Virus record (IMG/VR): IMGVR_UViG_3300022833_000025
Location: 1 to 38,706 of that record
Length of the DNA: 38,706 bases
Source: a virus
Strand: one strand, 5' to 3'
In this document: positions 23,243 through 30,841 of the stretch, piece after piece
How positions within the stretch are numbered: the first letter of the stretch is position 1
How the letters are laid out: every line of letters begins with the position of its first letter
The notes under the pieces: generated by a model
Seen by the model: only the letters and a program-made list of their open reading frames with translations
What the model was told of the DNA's origin: nothing
Databases searched by the model: none
Made by a program: the position numbers and the translations under genes

Positions 23243-24792
23243 CACTTCAACCTAGGATTTATATAAACAGTATTATCAGCAATAACTACATAATTGCGTT
23301 CGACCAATATTGGTAATATTTTATTCTTAATTCTTGATGTTAGTTTTGGCGTTCCTTTGAATGGTTTTGAGCCAGACAAGTTGCTAACGAGTATAGGTAT
23401 TGTTATTTTTAATTTTCCCTTCTCTGCCTTTTCTGTAAAATAACTGATTAGCTTTTCGACTTCTGATGTTTCGCCGCTGTAACCGTGACTATCAACAGCA
23501 TGTAAAAACCGCTCGGCTAATTCCATAAATTGCGCAGTTGCACGCATTACCATTTGTATTTGCACCTCTTTACTGCGCGCGCCACCTTCGCGCCAATTCT
23601 CAATGCAATGCAGAACCGCTGCAATCTTTCTTATATGTTTGTCGGCTTTACCCATAAACCCGCCTACCAGGTCGTTACTATATTCGCCATCATCAGCCAT
23701 TTTCGGTTCAATATCGCGCTTTTTCATGCGTAAAAACTTTTCAGCATCACGGCTAAAATCAATTACAATATCTTCTTCTGCAATAATGTTATTTATTAGC
23801 GCGTCATATTCGGCAAGTATTTTAGGAAAAGCAACTTTGTCATAAACTGGGTCGCCCCGAGTGCCTAACATTGTTGGCTCAGACAATAACAAAAATCGTT
23901 CTGTTATGCCCGTGCCAGTCGCGCCCGCTGCCAATATTGTATCAACCGCGTCGCTTTGTGACAGTACTGCAATTGAAGCTCTTACATGGCAATCTATGCC
24001 TTCGCGCCCGATACGCGCAGTACTTACATGCTCGCCGTCCCACGCTGACAATAATAACCCTAAATTTTTCTTTGCCTTTGCGTCAGTATAAACACCGCCA
24101 GTAATTACGCTGATTGCATTTGCCTCTGCTGATATGACATTAAACAAACCACCTTGCGCCCCGGCAATACCCTCTGCTGCTTCAACCGTTGCATCGCTTA
24201 AATTGCATCGCCACAACGGTACTTTTGCTAACGCAGTTTTACAGTCAACTATCTTTTGTAGGTAATTGTCTATATTGCCTTGCTCAGTTTCTTTCGCCAT
24301 GTCTTTCTCATTAGTTGCCAATTCACGTTCTAACTTATTACGTAACGGCGCGGTCCTTTCTGATTCCTTTGCATATGCTTTTTGTACTGCTGTAAAAAAG
24401 AATTGATTGATACCAGACTTGCCCGTTGACGGTCTTTGCGCGGTAATCACATACAGGTTTAGCGGTATCGTTCCGTGATGATACTGGATACGAAACCCTT
24501 TATTTAATGCCGCGCTGATTACACCTAAACCATGCAGATATGCTGTTGACGGCGGGAACTGCACGACATCTGTAATTGCAATTGTAAAGCGACTCAGTAA
24601 GTCCGTTGACTCTCTTGATACTAGCGTAGCAAACTTGGCCGGTTGCGCTTCATCTATGCCTATGGGTAAGTCCCACATATCAACATGCGTTATCTTTGGC
24701 GACTTAAATACAGCGCACGCAAATGACATAGTTGTATTGTAATCGTGCGCGTAAATCTCTATCGCGTCACTGATGTTGACTACGTTATTCAT
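23242..24792 (-). CDS. DUF3987 (YfjI-like) ATPase, putative replication protein
   Basis: A 516-residue protein of the DUF3987 family, often found with a CHC2 primase in phages and satellites. Walker A is RPSTGKSG (about residue 120); 'DATVEAAEGIAGAQGGLFNVISAEAN' and 'KNLGLLLSAWDGEHVSTARIGRE' are typical. The C-terminal region resembles a winged helix (TIPILVSNLSGSKPF). Likely a replicative helicase-like or loader protein, since no DnaB or DNA polymerase is visible. Confidence 0.88.
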   Translation of the reverse strand: MNNVVNISDAIEIYAHDYNTTMSFACAVFKSPKITHVDMWDLPIGIDEAQPAKFATLVSRESTDLLSRFTIAITDVVQFPPSTAYLHGLGVISAALNKGFRIQYHHGTIPLNLYVITAQRPSTGKSGINQFFFTAVQKAYAKESERTAPLRNKLERELATNEKDMAKETEQGNIDNYLQKIVDCKTALAKVPLWRCNLSDATVEAAEGIAGAQGGLFNVISAEANAISVITGGVYTDAKAKKNLGLLLSAWDGEHVSTARIGREGIDCHVRASIAVLSQSDAVDTILAAGATGTGITERFLLLSEPTMLGTRGDPVYDKVAFPKILAEYDALINNIIAEEDIVIDFSRDAEKFLRMKKRDIEPKMADDGEYSNDLVGGFMGKADKHIRKIAAVLHCIENWREGGARSKEVQIQMVMRATAQFMELAERFLHAVDSHGYSGETSEVEKLISYFTEKAEKGKLKITIPILVSNLSGSKPFKGTPKLTSRIKNKILPILVERNYVVIADNTVYINPRLK

Positions 24793-25048
24793 TGGCTAAC
24801 CCCTTGCAATACATTTCTGCAATGGATATTAGACCGCGATTTTTTGAATTAACAGCTGTAATATAGAATGCAAACTCATTTACCGCGTCAATCTTTGCGG
24901 TTTTTAGTTGCTCAATTAACTCTTTAACTTTAGCCTCTAACACATAAACCTCTTTTGGTGTCCAATCAACACCGCAAGCGCATTCGCCCTCGCTTCTAGC
25001 ATAACATTTACAACCTTTGCCTTCGTAGTAATCTTCTAAATTATCCAT
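24785..25048 (-). CDS. Hypothetical protein with Cys-rich N-terminus
   Basis: An 87-residue protein. The N-terminus has closely spaced Cys residues (KGCKCYARSEGECACG) that may bind a metal, followed by a helical segment (VYVLEAKVKELIEQLKTAK). The ATG at 25048 follows TAGGTGG and the stop overlaps the next start by 8 bases. Function unknown. Confidence 0.75.
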   Translation of the reverse strand: MDNLEDYYEGKGCKCYARSEGECACGVDWTPKEVYVLEAKVKELIEQLKTAKIDAVNEFAFYITAVNSKNRGLISIAEMYCKGLANE

Positions 25049-25057
25049 AGCTTCCAC

Positions 25058-25288
25058 CTACTCAATAAACTCAATTATATCTGGTCTCAAATCAGCCGCC
25101 TTTACTAATCCGTTTGTGACTCGTTCAGCAGTTACCGCGCCTTGCTTGCTGATACGCTTACGTGAAAACCACATGTAGACGACTGATGCATCTACTCCTA
25201 GCTTTTCTGCCATGTCAGAGCGGTTATAGTCGAAGTATTTTGATAAGCGTCGTAGATTTCTGAGTTGTTTTGTTTGTAATTCAATCAT
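25058..25288 (-). CDS. Cro/YdaS-like transcription regulator
   Basis: A 76-residue HTH protein. The helix-turn-helix is in 'NRSDMAEKLGVDASVVYMWFSRKRIS', followed by 'QGAVTAERVTNGLVKAADLRPDI', the usual end of Cro/YdaS-like phage regulators. The ATG follows AAGGAAATAG and overlaps the upstream stop (ATGA). As the only recognisable Cro-type protein in the genome, it is the best candidate to bind the recurring CTGGT palindrome; that link is inferred. Confidence 0.85.
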   Translation of the reverse strand: MIELQTKQLRNLRRLSKYFDYNRSDMAEKLGVDASVVYMWFSRKRISKQGAVTAERVTNGLVKAADLRPDIIEFIE

Positions 25289-25455
25289 TCTATTTCCTTA
25301 AATTCAGACAATGGCAAGGGGCAAAGGTCAGTAACATATCTAGTCATATCATCACCTATAAAATCAGAAGGTTTTCTAGCGGCACAAAAAGGATAAAATT
25401 CCCCTCCAAACTCAACCCAAAATCTATTTCCTTTTTTATCTATCGCATATTTCAT
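25285..25455 (-). CDS. Small hypothetical protein, first leftward early gene
   Basis: A 56-residue ORF starting MKYAIDKKGNRFWVEFGG and ending PLPLSEFKEIE. Its TGA overlaps the ATG of the HTH gene (ATGA), and the last codons supply that gene's ribosome site. No strong ribosome site is visible before its own ATG. Function unknown; it could be a co-regulator. Confidence 0.65.
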   Translation of the reverse strand: MKYAIDKKGNRFWVEFGGEFYPFCAARKPSDFIGDDMTRYVTDLCPLPLSEFKEIE

Positions 25456-25485
25456 AAATCATCAACTCAATTAAACCGAACCGCA

Positions 25486-25514
25486 AATCTACCAAAAACA
25501 GTAAACAACGTCAA
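25486..25514 (-). promoter_or_regulatory. Leftward early promoter
   Basis: Read leftward, TTGACG (25509-25514), 17 bp, TAGATT (25486-25491). It would start the early operon about 30 bp before the first gene. An imperfect copy of the palindrome, CTGGTCTAAACAG, lies just upstream at 25537-25549. Confidence 0.6.
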
Positions 25515-25536
25515 ACACTATCTAACAACAATCTAA

Positions 25537-25549
25537 CTGTTTAGACCAG
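25537..25549 (-). promoter_or_regulatory. Imperfect CTGGT palindrome (site I)
   Basis: Reads CTGGTCTAAACAG leftward. The right half is degenerate and there is no clear -10 at 18-19 bp, so it is a weaker member of the family, near the early promoter. Confidence 0.4.
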
Positions 25550-25647
25550 TGTACAAAAAGTAAACACAAGCAATCGATAGGTTTACAAAAGGTTAACAAT
25601 TAGATTAACCAGTTGGCTACCAGTATTTAGCCAACAAAACTAAAAAA

Positions 25648-25986
25648 CTAGGGTAATAAAACAAAAATAGGGTAGTTCTGCGGAAAAACTACCCAAGACC
25701 TTAGCCCTTTATCCACGCGGATTTATGGCAAAACTGGGTAAAATGGGGTAGTACCTCTGTGAGTGTATATGTGTAAGAGTAAATATATAAAATTATATAT
25801 AATTAAAAATAGATAGAAAAATATAGTATATATATTACCTTATTACCCTATTTATATCTTAATCCCTTTATGCATAAGGGCTGTGGTCTGGGGTAATAAT
25901 TCCATAAACTACCCTATTTCTCCCAAGTTTTACCCAAGTTTTGCTTATTATGTATGCAAATCAAAGACTTATGGGTTACCCTATTT
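25648..25986. other. Probable replication origin: GGGTA/TACCC iterons and AT-rich tract
   Basis: The gene-free region 25456-26319 holds about ten short repeats of GGGTA(A/G)T or its complement: near 25650, 25670, 25688 (ACTACCC), 25736, 25745 (GGGGTAGTA), 25841 (TATTACCCTA), 25891 (GGGTAATAA), 25908 (ACTACCCTA), 25928 and 25976. Between them, about 25775-25860, is a tract of almost only A and T that could unwind easily. It divides the leftward and rightward early genes. Beyond it (25990-26230) I see no convincing gene. The initiator is unknown; the DUF3987 protein or helicase is a candidate. Confidence 0.6.
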
Positions 25987-26240
25987 TTAGCGGTGATAAC
26001 TAAGCGTATTACATTTTATTGATTACTATCCTTGCAACTCAAATAGGCAGCATTAAATCAATTACAACCTACCAAACAAGAACACACACAAACTATATGC
26101 GCGCATTCGACAAAACGTACAGGGTAAAAACAAGTGTCGTGAGGATTACGCACAAGCCCATTTACGGCGTATTTAACATAATGTGTGTTTTTATGCTGAA
26201 ATGGTTGCTTTGCCAGGTTGCAAACGATTAAGTTTTACCA

Positions 26241-26253
26241 CTGGCCCGACCAG
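26241..26253 (+). promoter_or_regulatory. CTGGT-type palindrome (site G)
   Basis: CTGGCCCGACCAG, 67 bp before the first rightward early gene. It keeps the inverted-repeat shape, but there is no good -10 at the usual 18-19 bp; TATATT at 26279 is 25 bp away. Confidence 0.45.
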
Positions 26254-26319
26254 TCAAATAGACGTTGCATAACATGGGTATATTGGTATGCTTATGGTTC
26301 AATTAATTAGGGGGATGAT

Positions 26320-26778
26320 ATGTACGGAATAGATTTAGAAGTTCAGGAAAAGAATTGGAATGGTGAAGGGTTGATAAAGGTTGGCAATATAATGGATGTT
26401 TTTGGACCTTCTGGACTCCATCGTGCAACCGTTAAGGTGAATTATGTAGGCGAAAAATTAATTATTGGAACAGATTTAAACAACGAAGAATCTTGTTTTA
26501 ATATAAAAGTCTGCACATTTAAACCAGTTAACCAAGCAGAAACCGCAAAGCAAAAAGCGATTGATGAAATTCAAAAGCTTGCTATTGCGCATTTCGGTGA
26601 AATACAGCAAGGCATGATTATCTTTTGTAAAATACTTTACGAAGCTGGCTATACAAAATCCAAAGTTAAGCCGTTGAGTTGTGAAGTTTTTCAGTGTTTA
26701 GCTGATGCCAATGATACTCATCAGGAAGATTATGAATCTCTTATCGAAAACGGCTATTGCATAGGGAGTGCAGACTGA
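26320..26778 (+). CDS. Hypothetical early protein
   Basis: A 152-residue protein starting MYGIDLEVQEKNWNGEGL. The N-terminal 75 residues look like a small beta-rich domain; the rest is helical (QKAIDEIQKLAIAHFGEIQQGMI). The ATG follows AGGGGGATGAT. It is the first gene right of the probable origin and its stop overlaps the next ATG (TGATG). No family recognised. Confidence 0.75.
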   Translation: MYGIDLEVQEKNWNGEGLIKVGNIMDVFGPSGLHRATVKVNYVGEKLIIGTDLNNEESCFNIKVCTFKPVNQAETAKQKAIDEIQKLAIAHFGEIQQGMIIFCKILYEAGYTKSKVKPLSCEVFQCLADANDTHQEDYESLIENGYCIGSAD

Positions 26779-27167
26779 TGACAACGGTAATCGTGGGTAA
26801 AGCTTCAGTTACGGATGAGTTATCTGGTGGCTATAGTTATGAAATAACAATTCCAAACACTGCGAGAGAAAGAAACAAGGCATTGCCGGAATCAATGAAG
26901 TTACTTCTTGAGAAAGAAAATGAAATTAAAAGATTACGTGACCAGTTAGACGCATGGGCACAGAAATACGCAGATTTAAAAATTAAATCAGACGCTAATC
27001 AATGGGCGCACGATAATATGCAAGATCAGTTAGCTAGTGCAAATTCTAAATTAAAAAGCTCAAATTGGTACTTAACACATTTATTAGAGCAAGATTGCAT
27101 TAGTGATTGTAGTTTGGTTCGTGAAGTCGAAACATTGTTAAGCAAGCAACTAGAGGGTAAAGGATAA
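26778..27167 (+). CDS. Hypothetical coiled-coil protein
   Basis: A 129-residue protein with a short N-terminal beta part (MTTVIVGKASVTDELSGGY) and a long coiled coil (LLEKENEIKRLRDQLDAWAQ onward). It ends SKQLEGKG, an ending shared in altered form by the next two genes. The start overlaps the upstream stop. Function unknown. Confidence 0.75.
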   Translation: MTTVIVGKASVTDELSGGYSYEITIPNTARERNKALPESMKLLLEKENEIKRLRDQLDAWAQKYADLKIKSDANQWAHDNMQDQLASANSKLKSSNWYLTHLLEQDCISDCSLVREVETLLSKQLEGKG

Positions 27168-27346
27168 TGAATTTTATCAAAAAACTATTTCACAGAAAAG
27201 CACATACAGGAATACCAACATATTTTGGTCTGTCAGTTGTTGGGTATGAATGCTTAGATTGCGGATATAAATATTATGTAAAAAAACATCAATTACACGC
27301 TGATACAGTACTTGATGTAGTTGAAAAACTAGAGGATAAAGACTAA
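27167..27346 (+). CDS. Small hypothetical protein with one CxxC
   Basis: A 59-residue ORF starting MNFIKKLFHRKAHTG, with 'GYECLDCGYKYYV' (a single CxxC knuckle), ending VEKLEDKD. It overlaps the TAA of the preceding gene (TAATG) and shares its last base with the next ATG. The ribosome site GAGGGTAAAGG lies in the previous gene's end. Confidence 0.7.
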   Translation: MNFIKKLFHRKAHTGIPTYFGLSVVGYECLDCGYKYYVKKHQLHADTVLDVVEKLEDKD

Positions 27347-27588
27347 TGAAAGACTCATTCACAAAAGAATTAATAGAACTAGCGGCACAATCCGCAACAA
27401 TAGAGCAGTTGAATGTAGTTATTAAGGCTAGAGACATGCGAATTTCAGAGCTTGAAGATGAATTAGCTAATGCACATGGATTGTTTAACGAGCTAAAAAG
27501 TATTGTTTCAAAGTGCCAACCTGACGAAGTATGTATAGATAATGCTTTACTATATCTGGAACAACTAGAGGGTAAGACCAGTGAATAA
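27346..27588 (+). CDS. Small coiled-coil hypothetical protein
   Basis: An 80-residue helical protein (MKDSFTKELIELAAQSAT onward, 'MRISELEDELANAHGLFNELK') ending LEQLEGKTSE. Two Cys residues flank 'QPDEV'. Its ribosome site is the GAGGATAAAG in the end of the preceding gene. It overlaps the following HTH gene by 8 bases. Function unknown. Confidence 0.72.
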   Translation: MKDSFTKELIELAAQSATIEQLNVVIKARDMRISELEDELANAHGLFNELKSIVSKCQPDEVCIDNALLYLEQLEGKTSE

Positions 27589-27739
27589 ACAACTCACAAC
27601 ACAACAACTAGCAGACAAATTCAAAGTAAAGCGCACCACAGTAAGCGACACATACTCAAAGTTTGGCAGCTTTAAAGGTTATGAGCAAGTTGGTAAGATT
27701 GCGCGTAATGTACGAATATGGGAATTTAAGGGTTTGTAA
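27581..27739 (+). CDS. Small HTH DNA-binding protein
   Basis: A 52-residue ORF with GTG start and GAGGGTAAG ribosome site. It reads VNKQLTTQQLADKFKVKRTT, then 'VSDTYSKFGSFKG' and 'GKIARNVRIWEF', the shape of a minimal excisionase or MerR-like winged helix for DNA binding. Its start overlaps the preceding gene and contains a partial CTGGT-type sequence (GGTAAGACCAG). It is a second candidate regulator of the phage promoters. Confidence 0.7.
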   Translation: MNKQLTTQQLADKFKVKRTTVSDTYSKFGSFKGYEQVGKIARNVRIWEFKGL

Positions 27740-27789
27740 TTACTACCGATGTAGTTTACAGTCTATTTTTTACACAAAGGGGAATAAGC

Positions 27790-29007
27790 ATGGCAGCACT
27801 TAAAATTACACACGAACAGTTACGCGATGAACTAGAATCTGGTAATACCAAGGAATCTATTGCTAAAAAGTTTGGCATGAGTGTCCGAGTGTTGCATCGA
27901 CGTGTTGCCAGGCTTAAAGCCACTGGATACGACCCAGATAATGAGCGATACCACAAAAACCCCGAAGAGCATAGTGTTAAGGGTTATTCTACACTCGTTA
28001 GACTTAAGAATAAAGAAGATGATTCAACAGGTAGAGTGCTTGAATGGGTTAAGACTAACACGACTATTGAACAGCTTTATTGCGCCTTAAGTGAAGCAAT
28101 TGAGTCACTATCTAAGCCTATTACTAAGGTATCCAAGCCTAAGCTAAACCAGAAAGCGGATGACTATACAGATATTATTCCGTGGTTTAACATTGGCGAC
28201 GGGCATTTCGGCATGCTTGCGTATGATAAAGAGGTGGGACAAAACTTTAACTTAGACATTGCAGAACGTGAACTATGCGCTGCAATGTGGTCGCTGATAG
28301 AATCTAATGGGGGTTATGAGCGGTGTGTTATTCAAGACATGGGTGACATGACGCATTACGAAAACTTGGCTGGTGTAACTGAGGGCCATGGACATAACTT
28401 GGATTGCGATAATCGATACAGTAAGATGATTAAAATGTATCTGCGCGTGATGCACTTCCTGATTGATAAAGCACTGGCACACTTTAAATATGTTGACGTT
28501 ATTATCAACCAGGGAAATCATTCGCGCAAAAATGACATGTGGATGAATGCGCACTTAAAGATTGCTTATGGGAAGATTAACCGGGTTAAAATACTCGACA
28601 ATGATAACGTGTTTATTCCGTATCGAATGGGTAATACATTTGTTATGTCTCATCACTCAGATAAATGTAGACCGCCTAAGTTGGGCCAAGTAATGATGCA
28701 TGATTATCGACAGGACTTTGGCGAAACTAAATATCATTATATTGACATCGGGCATATACATCATAATATGGTCCGTAAAGAGCATGAGAATATGACAATT
28801 GAATCATTTAATCAGTTGGCGACTTCCGATGCTTATGCTCACGATGGCGGTTGGCGCTCTCGTAGCTGTCTGATTGTGATTAAACGGTCAAAGACTTATG
28901 GAGAGAAGGGGCGCGAGACTTTAACGCTAGAAGAAGTGCGCGACAGGCTTGAAAGTGTTGAGCCTGGTACTAATGCGCAGAAACGAACTGAGGTTTATAC
29001 GGTTTAA
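27790..29007 (+). CDS. Calcineurin-like metallophosphoesterase with N-terminal HTH
   Basis: A 405-residue protein. Residues 1-50 form a likely HTH ('KESIAKKFGMSVRVLHRRVARLK'). From about residue 135 the metallophosphoesterase motifs appear in order: GDGHFG (DxH), DMGDMTHYE (GDxxH variant), NQGNHSR (GNH), SHHSD and DIGHIHH (GHxH). Such phage enzymes are nucleases or phosphodiesterases; the substrate is unknown. The ATG follows AAAGGGGAATAAGC. The DNA-binding N-terminus suggests action on DNA. Confidence 0.85.
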   Translation: MAALKITHEQLRDELESGNTKESIAKKFGMSVRVLHRRVARLKATGYDPDNERYHKNPEEHSVKGYSTLVRLKNKEDDSTGRVLEWVKTNTTIEQLYCALSEAIESLSKPITKVSKPKLNQKADDYTDIIPWFNIGDGHFGMLAYDKEVGQNFNLDIAERELCAAMWSLIESNGGYERCVIQDMGDMTHYENLAGVTEGHGHNLDCDNRYSKMIKMYLRVMHFLIDKALAHFKYVDVIINQGNHSRKNDMWMNAHLKIAYGKINRVKILDNDNVFIPYRMGNTFVMSHHSDKCRPPKLGQVMMHDYRQDFGETKYHYIDIGHIHHNMVRKEHENMTIESFNQLATSDAYAHDGGWRSRSCLIVIKRSKTYGEKGRETLTLEEVRDRLESVEPGTNAQKRTEVYTV

Positions 29008-29045
29008 CTGGTCGGAGCAGTCAACCCAGTATTATGGTGTAATAT
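29008..29045 (+). promoter_or_regulatory. Rightward promoter with CTGGT motif (site H)
   Basis: CTGGTCGGAGCAG (29008-29020) directly follows the stop of the phosphoesterase gene and is followed after 19 bp by TAATAT (29040-29045). It precedes the two small genes at 29075 and 29238. Confidence 0.6.
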
Positions 29046-29074
29046 TGGGTTAACTTAATAAGCGGATGAATAAT

Positions 29075-29245
29075 ATGAATAATGTAAAAGTAGGTTATTG
29101 GATTGTTAATTTGAGTGATGATGATAAGAATTTGACTATAGGTAAGGAGTATAAAGTAATTGAAGATGGTATTTTCGAGGGTAACTTTAACGTTATTGAT
29201 GACATTGGGCATAAAAATGTAATTTGTAAGGGTAATTATGAATAA
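29075..29245 (+). CDS. Small SH3-like hypothetical protein
   Basis: A 56-residue ORF starting MNNVKVGYWIVNLSDDDK, with 'LTIGKEYKVIEDGIFEGNFNV' and 'DDIGHKNVI', a pattern of small beta-barrel proteins common in phages. I chose the ATG at 29075, 8-9 bases after AGCGGA; the in-frame ATG at 29066 is too close. It overlaps the next gene by 8 bases. Confidence 0.72.
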   Translation: MNNVKVGYWIVNLSDDDKNLTIGKEYKVIEDGIFEGNFNVIDDIGHKNVICKGNYE

Positions 29246-29435
29246 CTACCCCGACAACATACGCCAATTCGACAACGACCCGCGCAGCCAATTTTATATC
29301 GAAGGTCCAATATGCCCAGACTGTGAAGAACACTTAGAATGTGACTCCCAAGATGAATTCGGTATACCAGAATCATATTGTCCTAAATGCATTGGTGATG
29401 AAAATTACCTTGACGATGACGACGAAGAGGAATAA
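29238..29435 (+). CDS. Small zinc-ribbon-like acidic protein
   Basis: A 65-residue protein starting MNNYPDNIRQFDNDPRSQ. Four Cys in two CxxC pairs (CPDC and CPKC) suggest a zinc ribbon; the tail is acidic (YLDDDDEEE). It is the last gene before a terminator. Function unknown. Confidence 0.75.
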   Translation: MNNYPDNIRQFDNDPRSQFYIEGPICPDCEEHLECDSQDEFGIPESYCPKCIGDENYLDDDDEEE

Positions 29436-29525
29436 GATAAACCTAATTACTCCGTAGACCAGGCAGTTAGTTGCCATTTAAGCCTAAAATGCACAGTTAC
29501 TTCCCTGACTGATGTATTTACCTTG

Positions 29526-29559
29526 AGCCACTTTGCATTTTGCTTAGTGGCTTTTTTTT
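29526..29559 (+). terminator. Rho-independent terminator
   Basis: The 7-bp stem AGCCACT / AGTGGCT with a 13-base loop is followed by eight T bases. It ends the rightward early operon before the structural genes at 29604. Confidence 0.9.
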
Positions 29560-29603
29560 GCCTAATGGTTTAAAATGTAGGAAATACTATAAGGCTGATA
29601 CAC

Positions 29604-30233
29604 ATGAGATTTATCGCGCGCATAATACTAATGCTTATCGGCATTCCTTTGCTTGTTATACCTACACTGTGGGCTACTTATAAAAACCTCAACGAATTAC
29701 CTTGGGGTCTCAATAAAATATGGGGTAATGCGGAGGATGGCTGGAATGGTAACGGCACACAACGCCGACACTGGAATATTGACGGCTCAATAAGTGTCAA
29801 CAAAGGTGATTATGGTTGGTGGCCTGATTATTTGCGCCAACAGGGTATTATCTGGCGTAACCTTTCTTTCACTAGTCTTTGGTGGCAATCATACAAATGG
29901 TGCGCACTAAGAAACCCCGCTTGGAATGCTCGTTATTTGCCATTCGTATCAACCAGTGTAGATGTAAAAGATATAACCGCATCGTATCACAAGGGCAATG
30001 CTACAAACGCCAATAAGGCCAGCACAGTCAACTTATGGTATGATTTCCAGTTTATAAATAAAGACGGATATTTCAGGGCAAAATACAGGCATACTAGACT
30101 ATTTAAAAATTACTTCTTGCATAGACGATGGGGTTGGAAAGTTTACCCTGATTTATTTAACAATAAGTCAACCCCAGCATTTAAAGATAGGTCTGTTTAT
30201 GTGTTTCAGATTAAATTAATTAAGGTGGATTGA
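29604..30233 (+). CDS. Membrane-anchored phage protein (DUF7338-like)
   Basis: A 209-residue protein with an N-terminal TM segment (RIILMLIGIPLLVIPTLW) followed by 'LPWGLNKIWGNAEDGWNGN', 'GWWPDYLRQQG' and 'WWQSYKWCALRNPAWNARY', rich in Trp. I recognise this pattern as a phage family of unknown function usually near head or packaging genes. The region between the terminator and the ATG is short and no strong promoter was identified. Confidence 0.78.
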   Translation: MRFIARIILMLIGIPLLVIPTLWATYKNLNELPWGLNKIWGNAEDGWNGNGTQRRHWNIDGSISVNKGDYGWWPDYLRQQGIIWRNLSFTSLWWQSYKWCALRNPAWNARYLPFVSTSVDVKDITASYHKGNATNANKASTVNLWYDFQFINKDGYFRAKYRHTRLFKNYFLHRRWGWKVYPDLFNNKSTPAFKDRSVYVFQIKLIKVD

Positions 30234-30236
30234 AAT

Positions 30237-30839
30237 ATGTTACTCAAAGACTTTGCAACACTAGCAGATGCAAGAAATCACACTGAGCCTCATGAGCGCA
30301 TGTTAAGCCCCGACATGGTCATTAACTTTCTTACTGTATACAACTCACTTGATATGTTGCTTGCAAGTACTGACGAGAAAGCTAAGGGTTTGGTATTTGC
30401 GTTACAATCTGGCGTTACTGAATTTAACTTGATGAACTCTCATCCTAACGGAATAGGCAGGATTCAACAGCAGCTTATAGGATACCTTGTTAGTATTGGA
30501 GCATTAACTCAAGAGTGCTTTAATGCTTGTGTAGGCTATGCAAACACAACACAAAAGCCTTACAAGTCTATAACTAAGCAAGATTTTAACAATGCAAAGG
30601 GCATAATAAGCTTAAAACCCGTAACCGTTGAGCAAGGATTTTGCACAATAGTATTAAGCGCAGACGCCGAAGAGAAACACAACCCACAGGTTTACCGCAA
30701 AGTTACTTTTAATGATGGGTCTTTCGAGTATGTCAGAGTTGCAGGGTTTCGTGATGTAGAACTAGCAAAGACTTACCGTATTCAATGCCCCAGCTTTCCT
30801 GATATGTATGTTGATAATGCGTATGGTGTGGTGAGCTAG
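30237..30839 (+). CDS. Hypothetical structural-region protein
   Basis: A 200-residue protein starting MLLKDFATLADARNHTEP, helical in the first 115 residues and beta-rich after 'ISLKPVTVEQGFCTIVLSAD'. The ATG follows TTAAGGTGG. It sits between the membrane protein and the repeat protein, in a run of genes upstream of the terminase. No family recognised. Confidence 0.72.
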   Translation: MLLKDFATLADARNHTEPHERMLSPDMVINFLTVYNSLDMLLASTDEKAKGLVFALQSGVTEFNLMNSHPNGIGRIQQQLIGYLVSIGALTQECFNACVGYANTTQKPYKSITKQDFNNAKGIISLKPVTVEQGFCTIVLSADAEEKHNPQVYRKVTFNDGSFEYVRVAGFRDVELAKTYRIQCPSFPDMYVDNAYGVVS

Positions 30840-30841
30840 TA

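Noticed and set aside
25285-25455. Possible frameshift in the first leftward early gene near the A5 run at 25386-25390
   Set aside because: On recounting the run as five bases, the frame is open from ATG to the ATGA overlap, so the gene is intact.
26019-26231. 70-residue plus-strand ORF right of the origin (shorter form from the ATG at 26098)
   Set aside because: Starts with TTG, no ribosome site before either start, no recognised domain, and it lies in the regulatory region. It cannot be fully excluded as a 44-residue protein with a hydrophobic end.
29436-29525. Possible structured RNA or tRNA-like sequence before the terminator
   Set aside because: No cloverleaf, anticodon arm or CCA end could be drawn; only the terminator hairpin is convincing. 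It also contains TAGACCAGG, too degenerate to call a CTGGT site.
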